DNA of 64,000 nt, taken from NCBI GenBank assembly GCA_021613535.1, contig CP075494.1, positions 9,486,001 to 9,550,000 of the forward strand. Reading direction: 5' to 3'. Position numbers and translations under genes: made by a program. Below, one piece after another: positions 48,163-60,281 of the stretch. The notes below the pieces were generated by a model, which saw nothing but the letters and a program-made list of their open reading frames with translations, was not told the DNA's origin and made no database searches. The first letter of the stretch is position 1. Each line of letters begins with the position of its first letter. The stretch comes from Adineta vaga. Its lineage: Eukaryota > Rotifera.

Positions 48163-48833
48163 ATGGCTTTCAATCATTTCTCCTTATTTCTTTTCTTTCT
48201 ACTTCATTTAACTATCTATGCTGCTCAATTACAACATCCATTTAAACAATGTTCATGTACGTATTGACATTTGAATGATATTCATTTCTAATTCTTTTTC
48301 TGATCTTTCTAGCAAGACGTACTGGCGAAATTGTTAAAGCTTCCGTTAATGCACCATGTGGTAAAGAATACTGTACATTTTATAAGGGTACTGATGCTCG
48401 TCTAGAATTTACATTTACATTACGTAAGATAGTTTTTTTTACAAAAGAAAACTGTTTCAAAACAGGACGATGATTTTTCTTATGCATAGGCAAAAAAGCT
48501 CATAAAATTCGTGCTAAAGTTGTTGCTACCATTGGCACAATTGATCATGATTTTGTTTTACCAAATCATGATGTTTGTCAATTACTCGGCTGTCCACTTC
48601 AAAATAATGTGCCTTATTCATATCATAATAGTATGTTTGTTAGTCCAACATATCCATCTGTAAGTTTACAAATGAAAGCGTTTTTTCTTCTTCGTCTGTA
48701 TCTTAACTCTATTTAATATATTGATTAGGTTAAAATCAATCAAATGCGATATTATTTAATCGATGGTAAAGGACGCGAGCTTGCTTGCGTTTCATTACCG
48801 GTGATGATCACTGAAAAAGACTCGAAATCATAA
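48163..48833 (+). CDS. NPC2: NPC2-like ML-domain lipid-binding protein
   Basis: A small secreted or lysosomal protein of the MD-2-related lipid-recognition family; NPC2 carries cholesterol to NPC1. Exons 48163-48256, 48313-48423, 48490-48659 and 48729-48833 give 480 bp, 159 aa, in phase. A signal peptide (FSLFLFFLLHLTIYAAQ) is followed by the beta-sandwich: GEIVKASVNAPCGKEYCTFYKGT, LEFTFTLRKKAHKIRAKVVATI, HDVCQLLGCPLQNNVPYSY, and RYYLIDGKGRELACVSLPVMI. Six cysteines are placed as in NPC2 for its three disulphides. The length agrees with the family (~150). Invertebrate NPC2 paralogues also bind other lipids or odorants, so the cargo is not assured. Confidence 0.92.
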
Positions 48834-49038
48834 GTGGTAGCAACCGATTCAGACACTTTCAGATTGTTACGAAGAAGAAGAAAAACAGTCGTTTTTTTGT
48901 CAAGCATATGATTTTTTTTTCTTTTCTATCAATAATTTTTTTAATCGAGTTTAAATACAATAAAAGAAAAGTTAAATACACATACACATCGATTTCTAGC
49001 TCATTTTTCAAAACAATAGAAACGGTGAAATAGCAATC

Positions 49039-49744
49039 ATGCCGTTATATAGAAATCGTATATTTCCTACAGACATAGATCAATCCACAAGTAAGAAAAG
49101 ACTAATCATTGATATATACGGAAAAACTTATTCGCATTTTCTAAGGTTCAGTTACTGAATATCGAACACGTTATTTGTCACCACGTCGAGAAGATTATAT
49201 ACCTCATGTTGCGTTACCAAAAATTGGCACAAATCGACTTCCATCACGTAGTCGATCGTTTGTTTCATACGATGTCGATCCTGATTACATATCAAAAACA
49301 TCAGAATACGGTCTATGCTTTCCTAATCATCGTCCTAAACGACCTTATGTCTTTCATGAACAACCAACTCACATATTCGATCCTTTACCAACACCGAATT
49401 CATCTCGATCAGAATCGAACTCATCATCTCCAATGAAATTTAGTGAATATCAAGAACGTTTTGCTACATATCGTTCTTCTCTTCCAATGAAAGATTCGAT
49501 CCCATCATATATGACTTCTCAATCTAGTAATTTTCCACTAGGAACTACATCGAGAAAAGAACGTATGACACGAAGTCAATATTTTCATGAACTTATTGCT
49601 GAAAGTGATCAATCGAATGGAGGACAACGCTATGTTGGAAATAGTGAACAACGAATAGCTTTTCAATGGCCCACTAATGTACAACGAGATACATCTCATA
49701 TATATCGACCGACCGTGCGAGAGTTTATCAATACTACAAGTTAA
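49039..49744 (+). CDS. Probable microtubule-associated protein with MDM1/SAXO-like TEY/SEY motifs
   Basis: Exons 49039-49090 and 49146-49744 give 651 bp, 216 aa, in phase (A | GT TCA). It is largely disordered, rich in Ser, Pro, Arg and Tyr, with no signal peptide or membrane helix. Short motifs TEYRTRYLSP (near residue 20) and SEYQERFATY (near 110) look like the SEYxxxF/TEYxxxF units of MDM1 and related ciliary or centriolar microtubule-binding proteins; YVFHEQPTHIFDPLP and SQYFHELI separate them. I assign no orthologue. Ciliary use would suit a neighbourhood that also has SPAG1 and a Tctex light chain, but that is weak evidence. It starts 205 bp after the NPC2 stop on the same strand. Confidence 0.75.
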
Positions 49745-49811
49745 ATTCATTTCACAGAAAGAAACAAAAGAATTCGAGAAAATTAATCTGTATTTTTTGA
49801 AACATTTTTAT

Positions 49812-50712
49812 CTAAATACGTTCTGCTAAGTAAATACCCAAACGACAACCCAACTTGATGACACCGGTGAGGTTACGATAGAATGGTGCCTAGAAAAGAA
49901 TAGAAATTCAATAGAAAACTAAACACAATTCATCAATAGAGAATTACTTGTTCAGCATTATTTGCTAAACCAGTATCATGATGTTGATTTTCATCATCAC
50001 GAAATTTCTTAATTGTCTTAAAACAAAACAATCAAATAATAGGCAAAAGAACTTTCCTCGGATTATCTTCATACTTCAATTAGATCTTTATCTTTTGTTT
50101 GATCGGCATGTTCCATTAAATCACGTAGTTGACTAGAAGAATTCCAAGATAAGAGAAAACAAAGACAACATACTTAACATAATCTCACTTATTGTAATGT
50201 TCTCCTATGACTGATTCAACAGCGACTGTACATGCCATTGCTGCTTCTTTACCTAATAAAGCTGTACCAGCACCTAAAGAAAAATTTCATTGTTTTTTAT
50301 AAAAAAAATATCCCCAGAGAAATGTTCTGGTTTACCCAATGCATAACCAGCAACATTCCATAAAGGTAATAGTGCTGATGGTCGTGCTTTATATTTTGGT
50401 ATGAGTTCATTAAATTTGGCTAAATGAGCTTTTTCTTCATCCCACATATGCTAATAAAAGTAATGATAGTCGTATTTTCTTTGATAAAAATAAGTTTACT
50501 TGAATTGTTGGTCCAACATCTGTACGACCAAGTACTGCCATTTGTCCAGCATAAATTCGATCTGCAGCTAATTCTCCTGCTTGATCTACACGAATAATTC
50601 GATCTATAAGTTCCCGAGTTCGTTCTTCAGGTTTCTTTTCAAATGAAGTTAATGTCGATAAATAGCGACATGTTTCAGGTCGATAGATAACTCTTGTGAG
50701 TAAACGTGACAT
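49812..50712 (-). CDS. COQ7: 5-demethoxyubiquinone hydroxylase COQ7
   Basis: A mitochondrial di-iron enzyme that hydroxylates demethoxyubiquinone in ubiquinone synthesis. Six exons (50712-50500, 50450-50336, 50273-50189, 50132-50075, 50016-49948, 49889-49812) give 618 bp, 205 aa, in phase. An Arg-rich, acid-poor start ([16 protein letters not shown]) is a plausible mitochondrial presequence. Both ferritin-like helix pairs carry the iron ligands: DQAGELAA and MWDEEKAH, then [10 protein letters not shown] and DDENQHHD. The C-terminus [17 protein letters not shown] is almost the family consensus. A splice acceptor lies 9 nt before the ATG. It is 454 bp downstream of the FBXO30/40-like gene on the same strand. 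Confidence 0.97.
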
Positions 50713-51166
50713 AAGAATGATCTATAAAGTTAATATCCATCAGATGTATTATTTAACAAAAAAAACATATCTAAAAAGGTTAAGGATTTAAATAAAGAAT
50801 AGAAAAACGTTGCAAAAACTGTCAAAATAAAAAAAATGCTTCTTTTTTTTTTGGTAGCAAAGCTTTATTGTAAAAAACAGCACTGAGCTGGAGTAGAAAA
50901 AAAAAGACACATGACGTATGTCTTTTGTCCGTGAACTAGAAATAAGAACGAGAAGAATTATATATAACAATAGTTAGTGTAGATGGGGTGACGCATGTAT
51001 AGTCTTACATATGTGGTAGAAAACAGAAGATATAGTGGTACTATATGGATAGATTTGAGAGGAAGAGAAAAGAAGCTGGATGATGTGTGACACGTTTTAA
51101 ATCAGCAAATACATTGACTCGATATCATATTGCATATAAGAACCAGCAAAAGATTTGGGAATTATT

Positions 51167-52845
51167 TTATTTTTCGTCATCGGATTTTTCTGGTACACCT
51201 CGATTAGTCCATCCTATTAATTTAAATGGTGGTTCGTTCTCCAAATCTTTCTTTTCACCATATGGACATGTAATCATATGTTGATTTAATGATGTTAATT
51301 TATTCGGTACTGTTAATCGCCATTTTGGAACAGCCGATGCCGTATTTGTGAATAACCAGTGCTATAAAAGAAAAGAAACCACTACTAAATCATCTTTTGA
51401 AAATAAATTCTATACTTTTTTTCGTTCGATCCACGTAGTCTCATCATGTGATAATGTATGACGTTCATATTCAGCAATAACAATACCTCGAGAAGGTAAT
51501 AATTGTTCACAAAATGTTCGTAAACGCTAAATTAATCAGATGAATTTAGTAACATAAGAAAATTCAAATGACAAGCAAGAAATCTTACACGACACACACA
51601 AGAAAGATTTCGTAACGATAAACTATCTAAATTTGATAGAATCTTCTCCAATAATTCTATTGGAAAATCAAGTAGATTCAATGTATAATTTTCTGCTTTC
51701 TCTATCATTGGATACCAATTGAAACTAATTGCATCATTTGCTCTATCAAAACAAAGTTGTATAGATTGTCCACTACTTCGACATGGTTCCAAACGTTCAT
51801 ATTGAAATTTACATCCATATCGAGCTTTCGGGCATTGTTGAATCAAAGCTGTATTCAAAATGCAATCAACATGAAAATGAATAAGCCAATGACTTTCAAT
51901 TTCATCACGACGGCATAGAGCATTGCAATTAAATCGAGGTGATGGGTCGAATGAAGTGAGATTATTCGGATATGTATTAGAAAATAAATAATTTAATCGA
52001 TACATTTGTGAAGATGCCGTTTCAATATCAGATATGATTGGTATAGATTCATCTGAAGGTAAATCTGTCGTTGAATTGTATGAAGATGGAGTTTGTGTGA
52101 AAGTTTCCGATGAATTGAGTACAGTTGAAGACATTTTTAGTAGAGATGGAAGTGTATCTAAATTAGAAGATTCATCATAATTGTCATTGAAGTTAATCAT
52201 TTGTTGTCGTTCTTCTAAAAAGACAACAATTGTTAAAACAAGTGTGAAATACTATTCTACAACAATTACCTTCGTTCATATCTGCAAGACGTTGATCTTC
52301 TTCATCTTCTAATCGTCTTAAATGATTTCGACATGTACTACATATAGAACCATCTCTACGACCTAACATGCACTCAGGCATTGTTATATATCGATATTTT
52401 GTACTACGAATTACATGTGCTTCTTGATTTTTTCTATTGGGATTTGGTCGTCTTTTTTTAAATATTTCTTCATGTTTTCTTTCACATTCTTTTAAATGTT
52501 CAACCCATACGTTATCACGTAAAGCAATTGTTTGCACTAAGTTATCACCCAATGAATTCGGTAATTCATTAAAATGATAGTCATGATTGTAAGTAAATGA
52601 ACAAACAACAATAGATGCAGGACATACACGTAAATGTTGCGTAAGTTGGAACGTTGGATTATCAACGGACAGCCATAGATAGCATTTAAACAAGGAATAA
52701 AACTATTTGGACAGATATTTTCATGATCTTGATATTTACATTTATGCATTTGAGCAAAACATCCATTCGGACAAGATATTACTGGACAAGAAGTTGCATT
52801 AAGACAATTTGCAAGAAAACATTTACTACAGTGTTCATGTGTCAT
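51167..52845 (-). CDS. F-box protein of the FBXO30/FBXO40 type with TRAF-like zinc finger, apparent frameshift
   Basis: A substrate receptor of an SCF ubiquitin ligase. Exons 52845-52270, 52214-51589, 51526-51416 and 51361-51167 encode about 502 aa. The N-terminal zinc region (MTHEHCSKCFLANCLNATSC, CPNGCFAQMHKCKYQDHENI, IPCLNAIYGCPLIIQR) continues with LTQHLRVCPASIVVC, as in FBXO30/40. The F-box is LLDFPIELLEKILSNLDSLSLRNLS, and the C-terminal domain has RGIVIAEYERHTLSH and TCPYGEKK. Between IIQR and LTQHL, near 52648-52657, the frame slips by one base with no room for an intron. One missing base would repair it, so this is either a sequencing or assembly indel, or a recently broken allele. 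All other junctions keep phase. A splice acceptor abuts the ATG. Confidence 0.85.
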
Positions 52846-53847
52846 CTAAAATAATCATAGAATAAAGATTGATAGAAGTCAATTATAGACAGTTCTTTGA
52901 ATACAATAATACTTGTAAATATCAACCGAACAAGGTATAAATATCGAGAAAAACATCCTTAGTTGGAAATATTGCACAATCGATATAATATTTTTAAATT
53001 AGTAATAAATACAATTTTTAAAATCGAGAAAACTTTTTATTTCGATATCAGAAAATAATGTTGATGAAATGTTGTCACGATAAGAAATATGTACATAGCA
53101 TAGAATCAATCACAAGAGAGAAGGAAGAACGAAGAAGATTTTTACATATGGGTAGCTGACTTTCTATTGGTTGTATGATAACCATTGATATTGCAGATTC
53201 TATTTGAGTGAAAATGAATATTATTATTGCATGCTTTATTTTCTCTTTATTGCTAAGATATTTACTGAAGCGTAACTCAATGGAATGATTAAAACACAGT
53301 TTCATTTTATTCCAAATATAGTTAAGATATAACTAATTTAAATGACAAATATGCTACAGACCAGTAAATAAACTCCTAGCTAGTTTAGATTATTAATTAC
53401 TTTTGTAGTTGAATGAGATTTCGAGTCATCATATTCTTTCAAGTAAAAGAAAAGTAGTCGTTATTTTTGTTTAAATAGCGTAGAACTCAATTGACATCGT
53501 ATAATCTTAAAAAATTGTCATGTGTTTTCCGAGAGAAGTCATTCATTAAATGAACTTTCAAGTTAAGAAAGATCCTAGTTTTATACTTTAACTTTCTCAT
53601 CAATATTTTCTTTACGAAACGGTATATAGTTCAGAAATAATCCAATTTTTATCATAGTCTATGTTTTCACATGCCCTCTTCATAGATGGTTCTGTCATAC
53701 AAAGTTTTTTATACGCGAAAATTTCAACCATTGATTTTTTTATGTGACACACATCATCCATCATACTATCGATTGAATTGAATCATCTTAACCTCAAATT
53801 TAGAATATTTTCAAATTATTTCTTCTATTGTTTATTATTTCAGATCA
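52846..53847. other. Divergent intergenic region between FBXO30/40-like and FASTKD genes
   Basis: 1.0 kb with no supported gene. The minus-strand frame at 53075-53305 has no features. A splice acceptor (TTTCAG, ending 53843) precedes the FASTKD ATG by 4 nt. Confidence 0.45.
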
Positions 53848-55787
53848 ATGTTCCGTTATTTATTAACTCATCAAAACTCTCGTTGGTCATGTTCATTTCT
53901 TTACTCTCATTTTTCAAATAATCGATTGAAAAATTTCGATCAAAATACATTCGATTATTTCTACACACGTCGTCTTAAATTCTTCAATGATAATCATAAA
54001 CAAATGTCCGATCATCTTCATACACAATTGAAATCTTTATTGAAAACATCTTCGATTCATAATCATTTAATTCATTTAAATTCAACAAAACATTTTTCAG
54101 AAAATTTAACTATTGAACAGTTAAATGATATTCTATTCTATGCTTATAAACATCAGATTAAACTTGATCTATTAACAAAACGTTTGATCGAATGTCTCAA
54201 TCCAATTGAGAAAAACTCTTCATCGAATTTATTCATTGAATTTGTTAATCTTCTTGTTCTTCATCAACAAAAATATTATGATTATCAAACGAAAGCTCCA
54301 AACAAAACTCTCGACAAACTTCTTCAAACATTTGAATTTAATTTAACAAAAGATCAAATCAAGAATATATCTTTATCTGATCTCAGTCTACTCTGTTCGG
54401 CTATGTATCGTTTACAAATATCGTTAAAAAATCATCAATTACTCGAATCGATCGGTGAATATTTAATTGAAGATGAAAAGAAGAAAAATCTTTCTGCAGT
54501 TGATAAACAAAATTTCATTAAAATTATAACATTATCCAACTATGGAAAGATTGAAATAGCGAATGCTCTAGCTAATCGATTTAATCAATCATTTGAACAA
54601 CATCTACAATCAAATTTAAATTCTTTCAGTTATGAAATTGTTCGAATGACAATGAGAATTGGTTTTTATTTTTCAATGATACGATTTTATTCCGAACGAT
54701 TTTTTCAGAATTGTTTGAAATTAATTGAATTAGAAGCAAAAATCTCAGCACCATCCTATCGAGTCAAAGATATAGTACAAATTATGAATACATTAATTTT
54801 CATGGGTTATGTCAAAACATGCGATAGGAATTATATGAATTTAATTGATAGATACGATCAAATTAAACATTTCGAAGAAAAACCAGAACGATTGTTGGAT
54901 GTAATTCCATCATTAGCTATTGTTGAACATTTTCCAGACAATTTATTAGAGAAATTATATACAAAAGATAATTTAAATCGATTGTTAGGTTAGATAGCTG
55001 GAAGATTGAAGAGAATGAACAATTAATAGTTTATTATTTAGAATCACGAATGAAAGAAAAGTTATTCTTTGTATCTGAATCATACAAACTTCTCTGTTCT
55101 CCATCAAAAGCACTGCTCGATCAGGTTTGAAAGTTCTAAACGCTAAGAACTGAAGTGATTTCATTTATTATTTTCAGTAGAATTATCTTGTTGGTTTACC
55201 ACATCATCTATTTGGTTCTTGGTCAATAGAAAAACGAAAACGTTCATATTTTTCCATTGTTATGAAACATTTGTCAGAATGTGTACCTGATCGTTCGTAT
55301 GTGAAAAGTGCTTTTCTTCTCAAACATTTCAAAATTCCTGGTACGTAAATATCAATTTTGAAATGAAAGAATTAATTCAAAACTTAATTAGATATTATCA
55401 TTTGTTTAAATACTAATCAACAACCACAAATTATCTCTAATGAAAGTAATTGTTCAAAGTACGTTCTATTAGAATAAATAGCAAGACTTGATAATAAGAA
55501 CATTTTCATTTAGATATGCATTAGAAGTACTTAGCGAAGAAGAATTATGTGTAAATGAACCGTTTCGACCACTTGGTTTATTCTATTCGAAAGCAAGACA
55601 ATTACAAAAAATGAATTATATACCTGTGATTGTAGATATTTCGTCTTTATTAACGTTCTTTTTCTATTTGATTTTATTTCAGATTTATCCACATGATACT
55701 CTTCATGAAATAAAAACAAGAAAAGAAGTATTTGAATGGATTGTACATCGTGCTCAAACTACAGAGTTATTGTTAAAGAAAAATTAG
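53848..55787 (+). CDS. FASTK-family mitochondrial RNA-binding protein with RAP domain
   Basis: FASTKD proteins act in mitochondrial RNA processing and stability. Exons 53848-54988, 55042-55124, 55181-55340, 55392-55458, 55514-55631 and 55683-55787 give 1674 bp, 557 aa, in phase. A basic N-terminus is a plausible mitochondrial presequence. A long alpha-helical solenoid with PPR/OPR-like helices (LSDLSLLCSAMYRLQIS, VKDIVQIMNTLIFMGY) covers residues ~80-380, and the C-terminus is a RAP domain: CVNEPFRPLGLFYSKARQL, then MNYIPVIIYPHDTLHE. Which FASTKD (1-5) this matches cannot be told. It is the first of three genes with short gaps (94 and 206 bp) on the plus strand. Confidence 0.87.
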
Positions 55788-55858
55788 TCCTATGACTTTG
55801 ATAGAAAATGTGATTTCATCGAAAGGAATGTATGATTACATTTCTAATTTATTGTTCT

Positions 55859-55860
55859 AG
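55859..55860 (+). promoter_or_regulatory. Candidate trans-splice acceptor of the GCC1 gene
   Basis: The sequence TTGTTCTAG, with a pyrimidine-rich run before it, lies in the 94-bp gap between the FASTKD stop (55787) and the GCC1 ATG (55882). There is no space for a promoter, leader exon and intron, so a trans-spliced leader is the simplest reading. Confidence 0.55.
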
Positions 55861-55881
55861 ATAAACAAAAATGATTGAATA

Positions 55882-58687
55882 ATGTCGTCGAAAAGTGAAT
55901 TAACAAAAACTATTGAAACTCAACAATCAAGAATAACAAGACTTGAACAACGTTTTGCTGGTTAGAACATATTTTTTTCTTTACATTTGCTTTTATTGTA
56001 CATGTAAACTCTTTTTTAGATCTATTTTCTGCATATAAAAACTTACAAAAAGAAAAAGAAGTACTTGAATCTACTGTTCGAGTTTTATCGACCACTACAT
56101 CAACTGTCGAATCGATTTCTACAGAAAATCAAACGAATGTTGATGCTAATGAAGTAAATATTTTTATATACTTCGTAGCTTTTAGTGATTTCAAATTATA
56201 GAATACGGAGTTGGATACTGAAGGAGAGCGTGGTCAATCAATAACGGAACAACAAACTTTTCAAGAGAAACTTCAAACTCTTCAGCACAATGTGTCTGCT
56301 ATTTCAGAACAAAAGAATCAGATGGAACAGACGTTTCAATCAGATAAACGGAAAATCAAAGTAAATATTAATAGATAATGAACGCTAGTTTTGATATATA
56401 TATATATATGCATCTTTTTAGGCTGAAAATGATGACTTGAAAAAGAAATTAGAAGAAACCAAAGCAGAAAATATCATTATTAAAGAAAAAGCTGATAATG
56501 AAATAAAAGACGTAGCTGAAAATCAAGAATATATATTTTAGATAATATATAACTTTATAATTTTAGTTGAAAAAATCTTTACGTCAATCGCAACTTCAAC
56601 ATGAACGTGTAATAGCTGATCATGGTGTTATGGTTCGTGAATTGCAAACTCTTATTTCTACTGAACGTAATAAATCCGAAACTCTTGAACATCAAGTAAA
56701 ATATCCTATGTGAGATAATCAATGACAAGCATTTCGTTTTGAATTAGTATGATGAATGTCGAGCAAAAGTTGTTACATTAGAAACACAAATAGATAACTT
56801 AAAAAAGCAATATAATTCATTAAATAGTCAACATCAGACAAAACTAAATGAATTAAAAGAAAAAGATTCGTAAGTTCTCACGGAAATATATGTTGGATGG
56901 AACATTTTCGTTCTTGTTTATATTCTTAATAGAATTGATATCGAAGAATTGAAACGTTCCAAAGAAAAAATCGTTGAATTAACAACTAAATTAAATAATT
57001 TAGAGGTGAGTAGAAACAACAAATTTGAGCGAATTGGTTTAGGCGAAAGGTTCTTTTGTTAAATGTGAGGGTCCAGACGTCAGATGAGAAGAAAGACACA
57101 GACTCACACCCCTTGTTCAAACCATGCCATATGTTTTGTTTAGACTAAATATACGGAACAATTGCGTACTGAATTCAAACGTAATGAACAATTAGAAAAG
57201 AAATTAAATGAATCGACTACAGAACAAGCACAAAAAATGTCAACAACTGAAACACAAATAGCTGAACTATCAGAACAGATTGGTATTATTGAAAAACAAC
57301 GGTACACCTTTCTTCTTTCTTCCAACTAAGTATCAACATACATGTTTTTCAGTGCACAAGATCAAATGGTTATTCAACGTTTGAAAGAATGTATTGCTCA
57401 ACTTGACGTAGAAAATTCTCTTTTAACCAAAGCATCAACCACAGCAATTGAACAGGATGATGTCAATATAACTGATGATGACATAGATAATCATCAGGAT
57501 TTAAATACATTATTAAAACATATTTCAAAATTAAAAGTATTGATTCGTGTTGCAAATGATCGATTTAATAAATCATTAACAATCGAAGGTAAAATATTCA
57601 AATTTGACTTTTCCAATATAGCTTGTAATTTTTGTTAATAGATATATTGAATATTGATCGTGAAATATCATCCGGAAGTACAAATAACAATGGAATGAAT
57701 CTATCTCCGGAAAATAATAAAGTTTTACATAGTAAATGTAATGAAGAAATTGAACGATTAAAAAGTGAATTAGAAAAATATCGAAGTAAAACTATCGCAG
57801 CATTTAAAGCGAAAGCATTCAAGGATACAGATACGTCCAAAGAAAATGATGATTTACGTAATCAAATTGATCAATTACGTGAAAAATTAGTGAATAGTCA
57901 ATCATTATATAATGCTGAAAATGAACGACATGGTCAAGTTGTAGAAAAACTTGAATTATGTTTAACAAATATTCGTGAACAACATCGTCATGAAATGGAT
58001 CAACTTTTAGTACGAAAACGTACAGAAATCAATGAACTTGAATGTGAATTAGAAAAACAACGTGAACGTACCGTACGTTTACTCAGTGAAAAAGATCGAG
58101 AATTAGAAACATTACGCAAACAATCGGACATACTTCCTATTCTCAATAAAGATGTATCTCAATCATCTATCTCGGAATTGAAAGAATCTACTGAGCCAAC
58201 AACAATTATTAGTGATTTATTTCCACGAGATTTTTCATCATCAACTATTGGTGGACCTATAAGTCCATTATCTGCAGAAAATAATAATCTTTTATATTTC
58301 ATTCAAGAACAAAAATTACATGAACAAGAATCAATGTCACTTCGAAAACAACGTCATGAACTTGAAATGACTATTCGAGATTTACATAAGAAATATTCAT
58401 TTGAAATTAATCAATTACAAGCAACAATTGAACAATTAAATGATGATTTAGAACATATTCAATTAAGTACGCAAAGAAACGAAGTTCTAACAAAGAATGA
58501 ACATAACATTGATTATATTAAAAATGTATTCTATCATTATTTACTCGCTAATGATACTCAAGTTAAACATACAATGGCAAATGCATTAATGACAATTTTA
58601 CATTTTTCAGCGAAGGAAAAGGCGAAAATTGAGAATCAAAAAACAAATAATACTTTAACAGCTGGTGGTTGGTTTAATTCAAAATAA
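55882..58687 (+). CDS. GCC1: GRIP-domain coiled-coil golgin (GCC1-like)
   Basis: A trans-Golgi tether recruited by ARL1 through its GRIP domain. Ten exons (55882-55960, 56020-56153, 56202-56360, 56422-56511, 56567-56695, 56748-56869, 56933-57005, 57144-57301, 57353-57588, 57642-58687) give 2226 bp, 741 aa (human GCC1 ~775), in phase. Almost the whole protein is Glu/Lys/Gln-rich coiled coil, for example ELECELEKQRERTVRLLSEK. A conserved block LLYFIQEQKLHEQE...LRKQRHELE matches GCC1. The C-terminal GRIP domain reads NIDYIKNVFYHYLLAND ... TILHFSAKEKAKI, with the key Tyr of the ARL1 contact. A closer upstream ATG is followed at once by a stop, so 55882 is the start. Confidence 0.92.
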
Positions 58688-58888
58688 AAACATTGTTTTC
58701 TTCTCCTTCTCTTTTGTGCATTGTTTATTTTCCATTCCATATGAATATATTTATATTTCAAGGGTGATCAATAATAATTGATAGTAAACTATCTAGAATA
58801 TTCTGTTTTTTTCTAATTGATAAGACACTAGAAGATGAAACATCGTTCGTTGAAAACATAATGAAAAGATCTGTAGTCTTTTTTCTTT

Positions 58889-58890
58889 AG
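58889..58890 (+). promoter_or_regulatory. Candidate trans-splice acceptor of the LIPT1 gene
   Basis: TTTTTTCTTTAG ends 3 nt before the LIPT1 ATG (58894), after a 12-base polypyrimidine tract. It lies 203 bp downstream of the GCC1 stop. Confidence 0.5.
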
Positions 58891-58893
58891 GTA

Positions 58894-60129
58894 ATGTTAT
58901 TACAGATTCGATATCCTTTAGTTCGATTTCTTCGGACATTTTCTTCGACTAAAAATGAAGCTATTCATCGAATTATTTATTCATCCTCAACAAATATTTG
59001 GTTTAATCTAGCAACAGAAGAATGGTTATCGAAAACGATTCAACCGAATGAACATATTTTATTTCTTTGGCAAAATGATAAATGTGTAATCATTGGACGA
59101 AATCAAAATCCTTGGGTAAGAAGAAGAGATCGTAAATAGACAATAGAACACAAAGGCTCGTTTCGTTTTAGAAAGAATGCTTTTTGGAACGAATGGAAAT
59201 GGATGGTGTGTTACTTGCTCGACGCCGATCTGGTGGTGGTAAGCATTTAAATTTGTTGTCTTATAATTGATAGATTTTAATATTCTATGCAACAATCTCT
59301 AACAATAAATAAATTTCATTTAGGTGCTGTTTATCAAGATCTTGGAAATACATGTTTTACTTTTCTTATTTCTCAAGCTCATCATCAACTTGATAAAAAT
59401 TTGAATTCAAAAATCTTACTTGATGCTCTCCAGTCTAGATTTAATATCGAAGGTCGTATTGAAGGTCGAAATGATCTTGTTTATGGTCCACAAAAACGTA
59501 AATTCTCTGGTTCAGCCTATCAAAATACACGTCAATTTGCTCTTCATCATGGTACATTAATAACTAGTGTTGATACCAATGCAATGAAGAAATATTTAAA
59601 TCCGAATAAAGAAAAATTAATATCCAAAGGTGTTGATTCTGTTCAAGCACGTGTTATTAATTTATGTGAAGTGAATCCATCAATTAATCACAAAGATCTT
59701 TGTTTAGCTATTGAAAATTCTTATCGTGAAACTTATTCAAATCATCATATTCCATCAGCAAAAATTCTATCGCAAGAAACACTTCATTCTATTCCTGAGT
59801 TACATGCTTCCTATCAATTATACAGTGACGCTCAGTGGCGCTTTGGACAAACGTTTTCATTTACTCATGAATATGAACGACGTTTTCCATGGGGTACAAT
59901 ATCTATTGGTATTGTTTCAGAACGTGATGGTATTATTCATACATGTGAAATTTATTCGGATTCATTGTATGTAAATATGATTAGTCGTTTAAAAGAAAAT
60001 CTTCTTGGACAAATTTATACGGGAGAAAGTATTCGACAGGCATGTCAACGAACACGCAGTCAAGTAGAAAGTGAACAAGAAAAATCAATGATTGATGATG
60101 TTGAAGCTTGGATATTAACTCAAATTTAA
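58894..60129 (+). CDS. LIPT1: Lipoyltransferase / lipoate-protein ligase (LIPT1-like), mitochondrial
   Basis: Transfers lipoyl groups to the E2 subunits of 2-oxoacid dehydrogenases in mitochondria. Exons 58894-59115, 59172-59238 and 59324-60129 give 1095 bp, 364 aa (LIPT1 ~373), in phase. The N-terminus LLQIRYPLVRFLRTFSS is a plausible presequence. Core motifs of the LplA family follow: FNLATEEWL, LFLWQNDKCVIIGRNQNPW, the RRSGGGAVYQDLGN lipoyl-adenylate loop, and RKFSGSAYQNTRQFALHHGTLI. The C-terminal accessory domain (WRFGQTFSFTHEYERRFPWG) is present. Full LplA ligase activity compared with transferase-only activity cannot be separated by eye. Third gene of the plus-strand run. Confidence 0.95.
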
Positions 60130-60281
60130 TAAACAAAACAAAGTTCATAGTTGATTTCTTTTGTTCTTATCATATTTTACTTTGTCGAATAAAATATATT
60201 CATGAGACATGTAGAGCATTTCGATACTATCGAAATAGTCAATCAAAAGATTAAGCGAGAATAAATGTCAAATGATTTAAC

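Noticed and set aside
53075-53305. 76-codon minus-strand open frame in the FBXO-FASTKD intergenic region
   Set aside because: No conserved motif, no convincing splice partners, and AT-driven Ile/Phe-rich composition.
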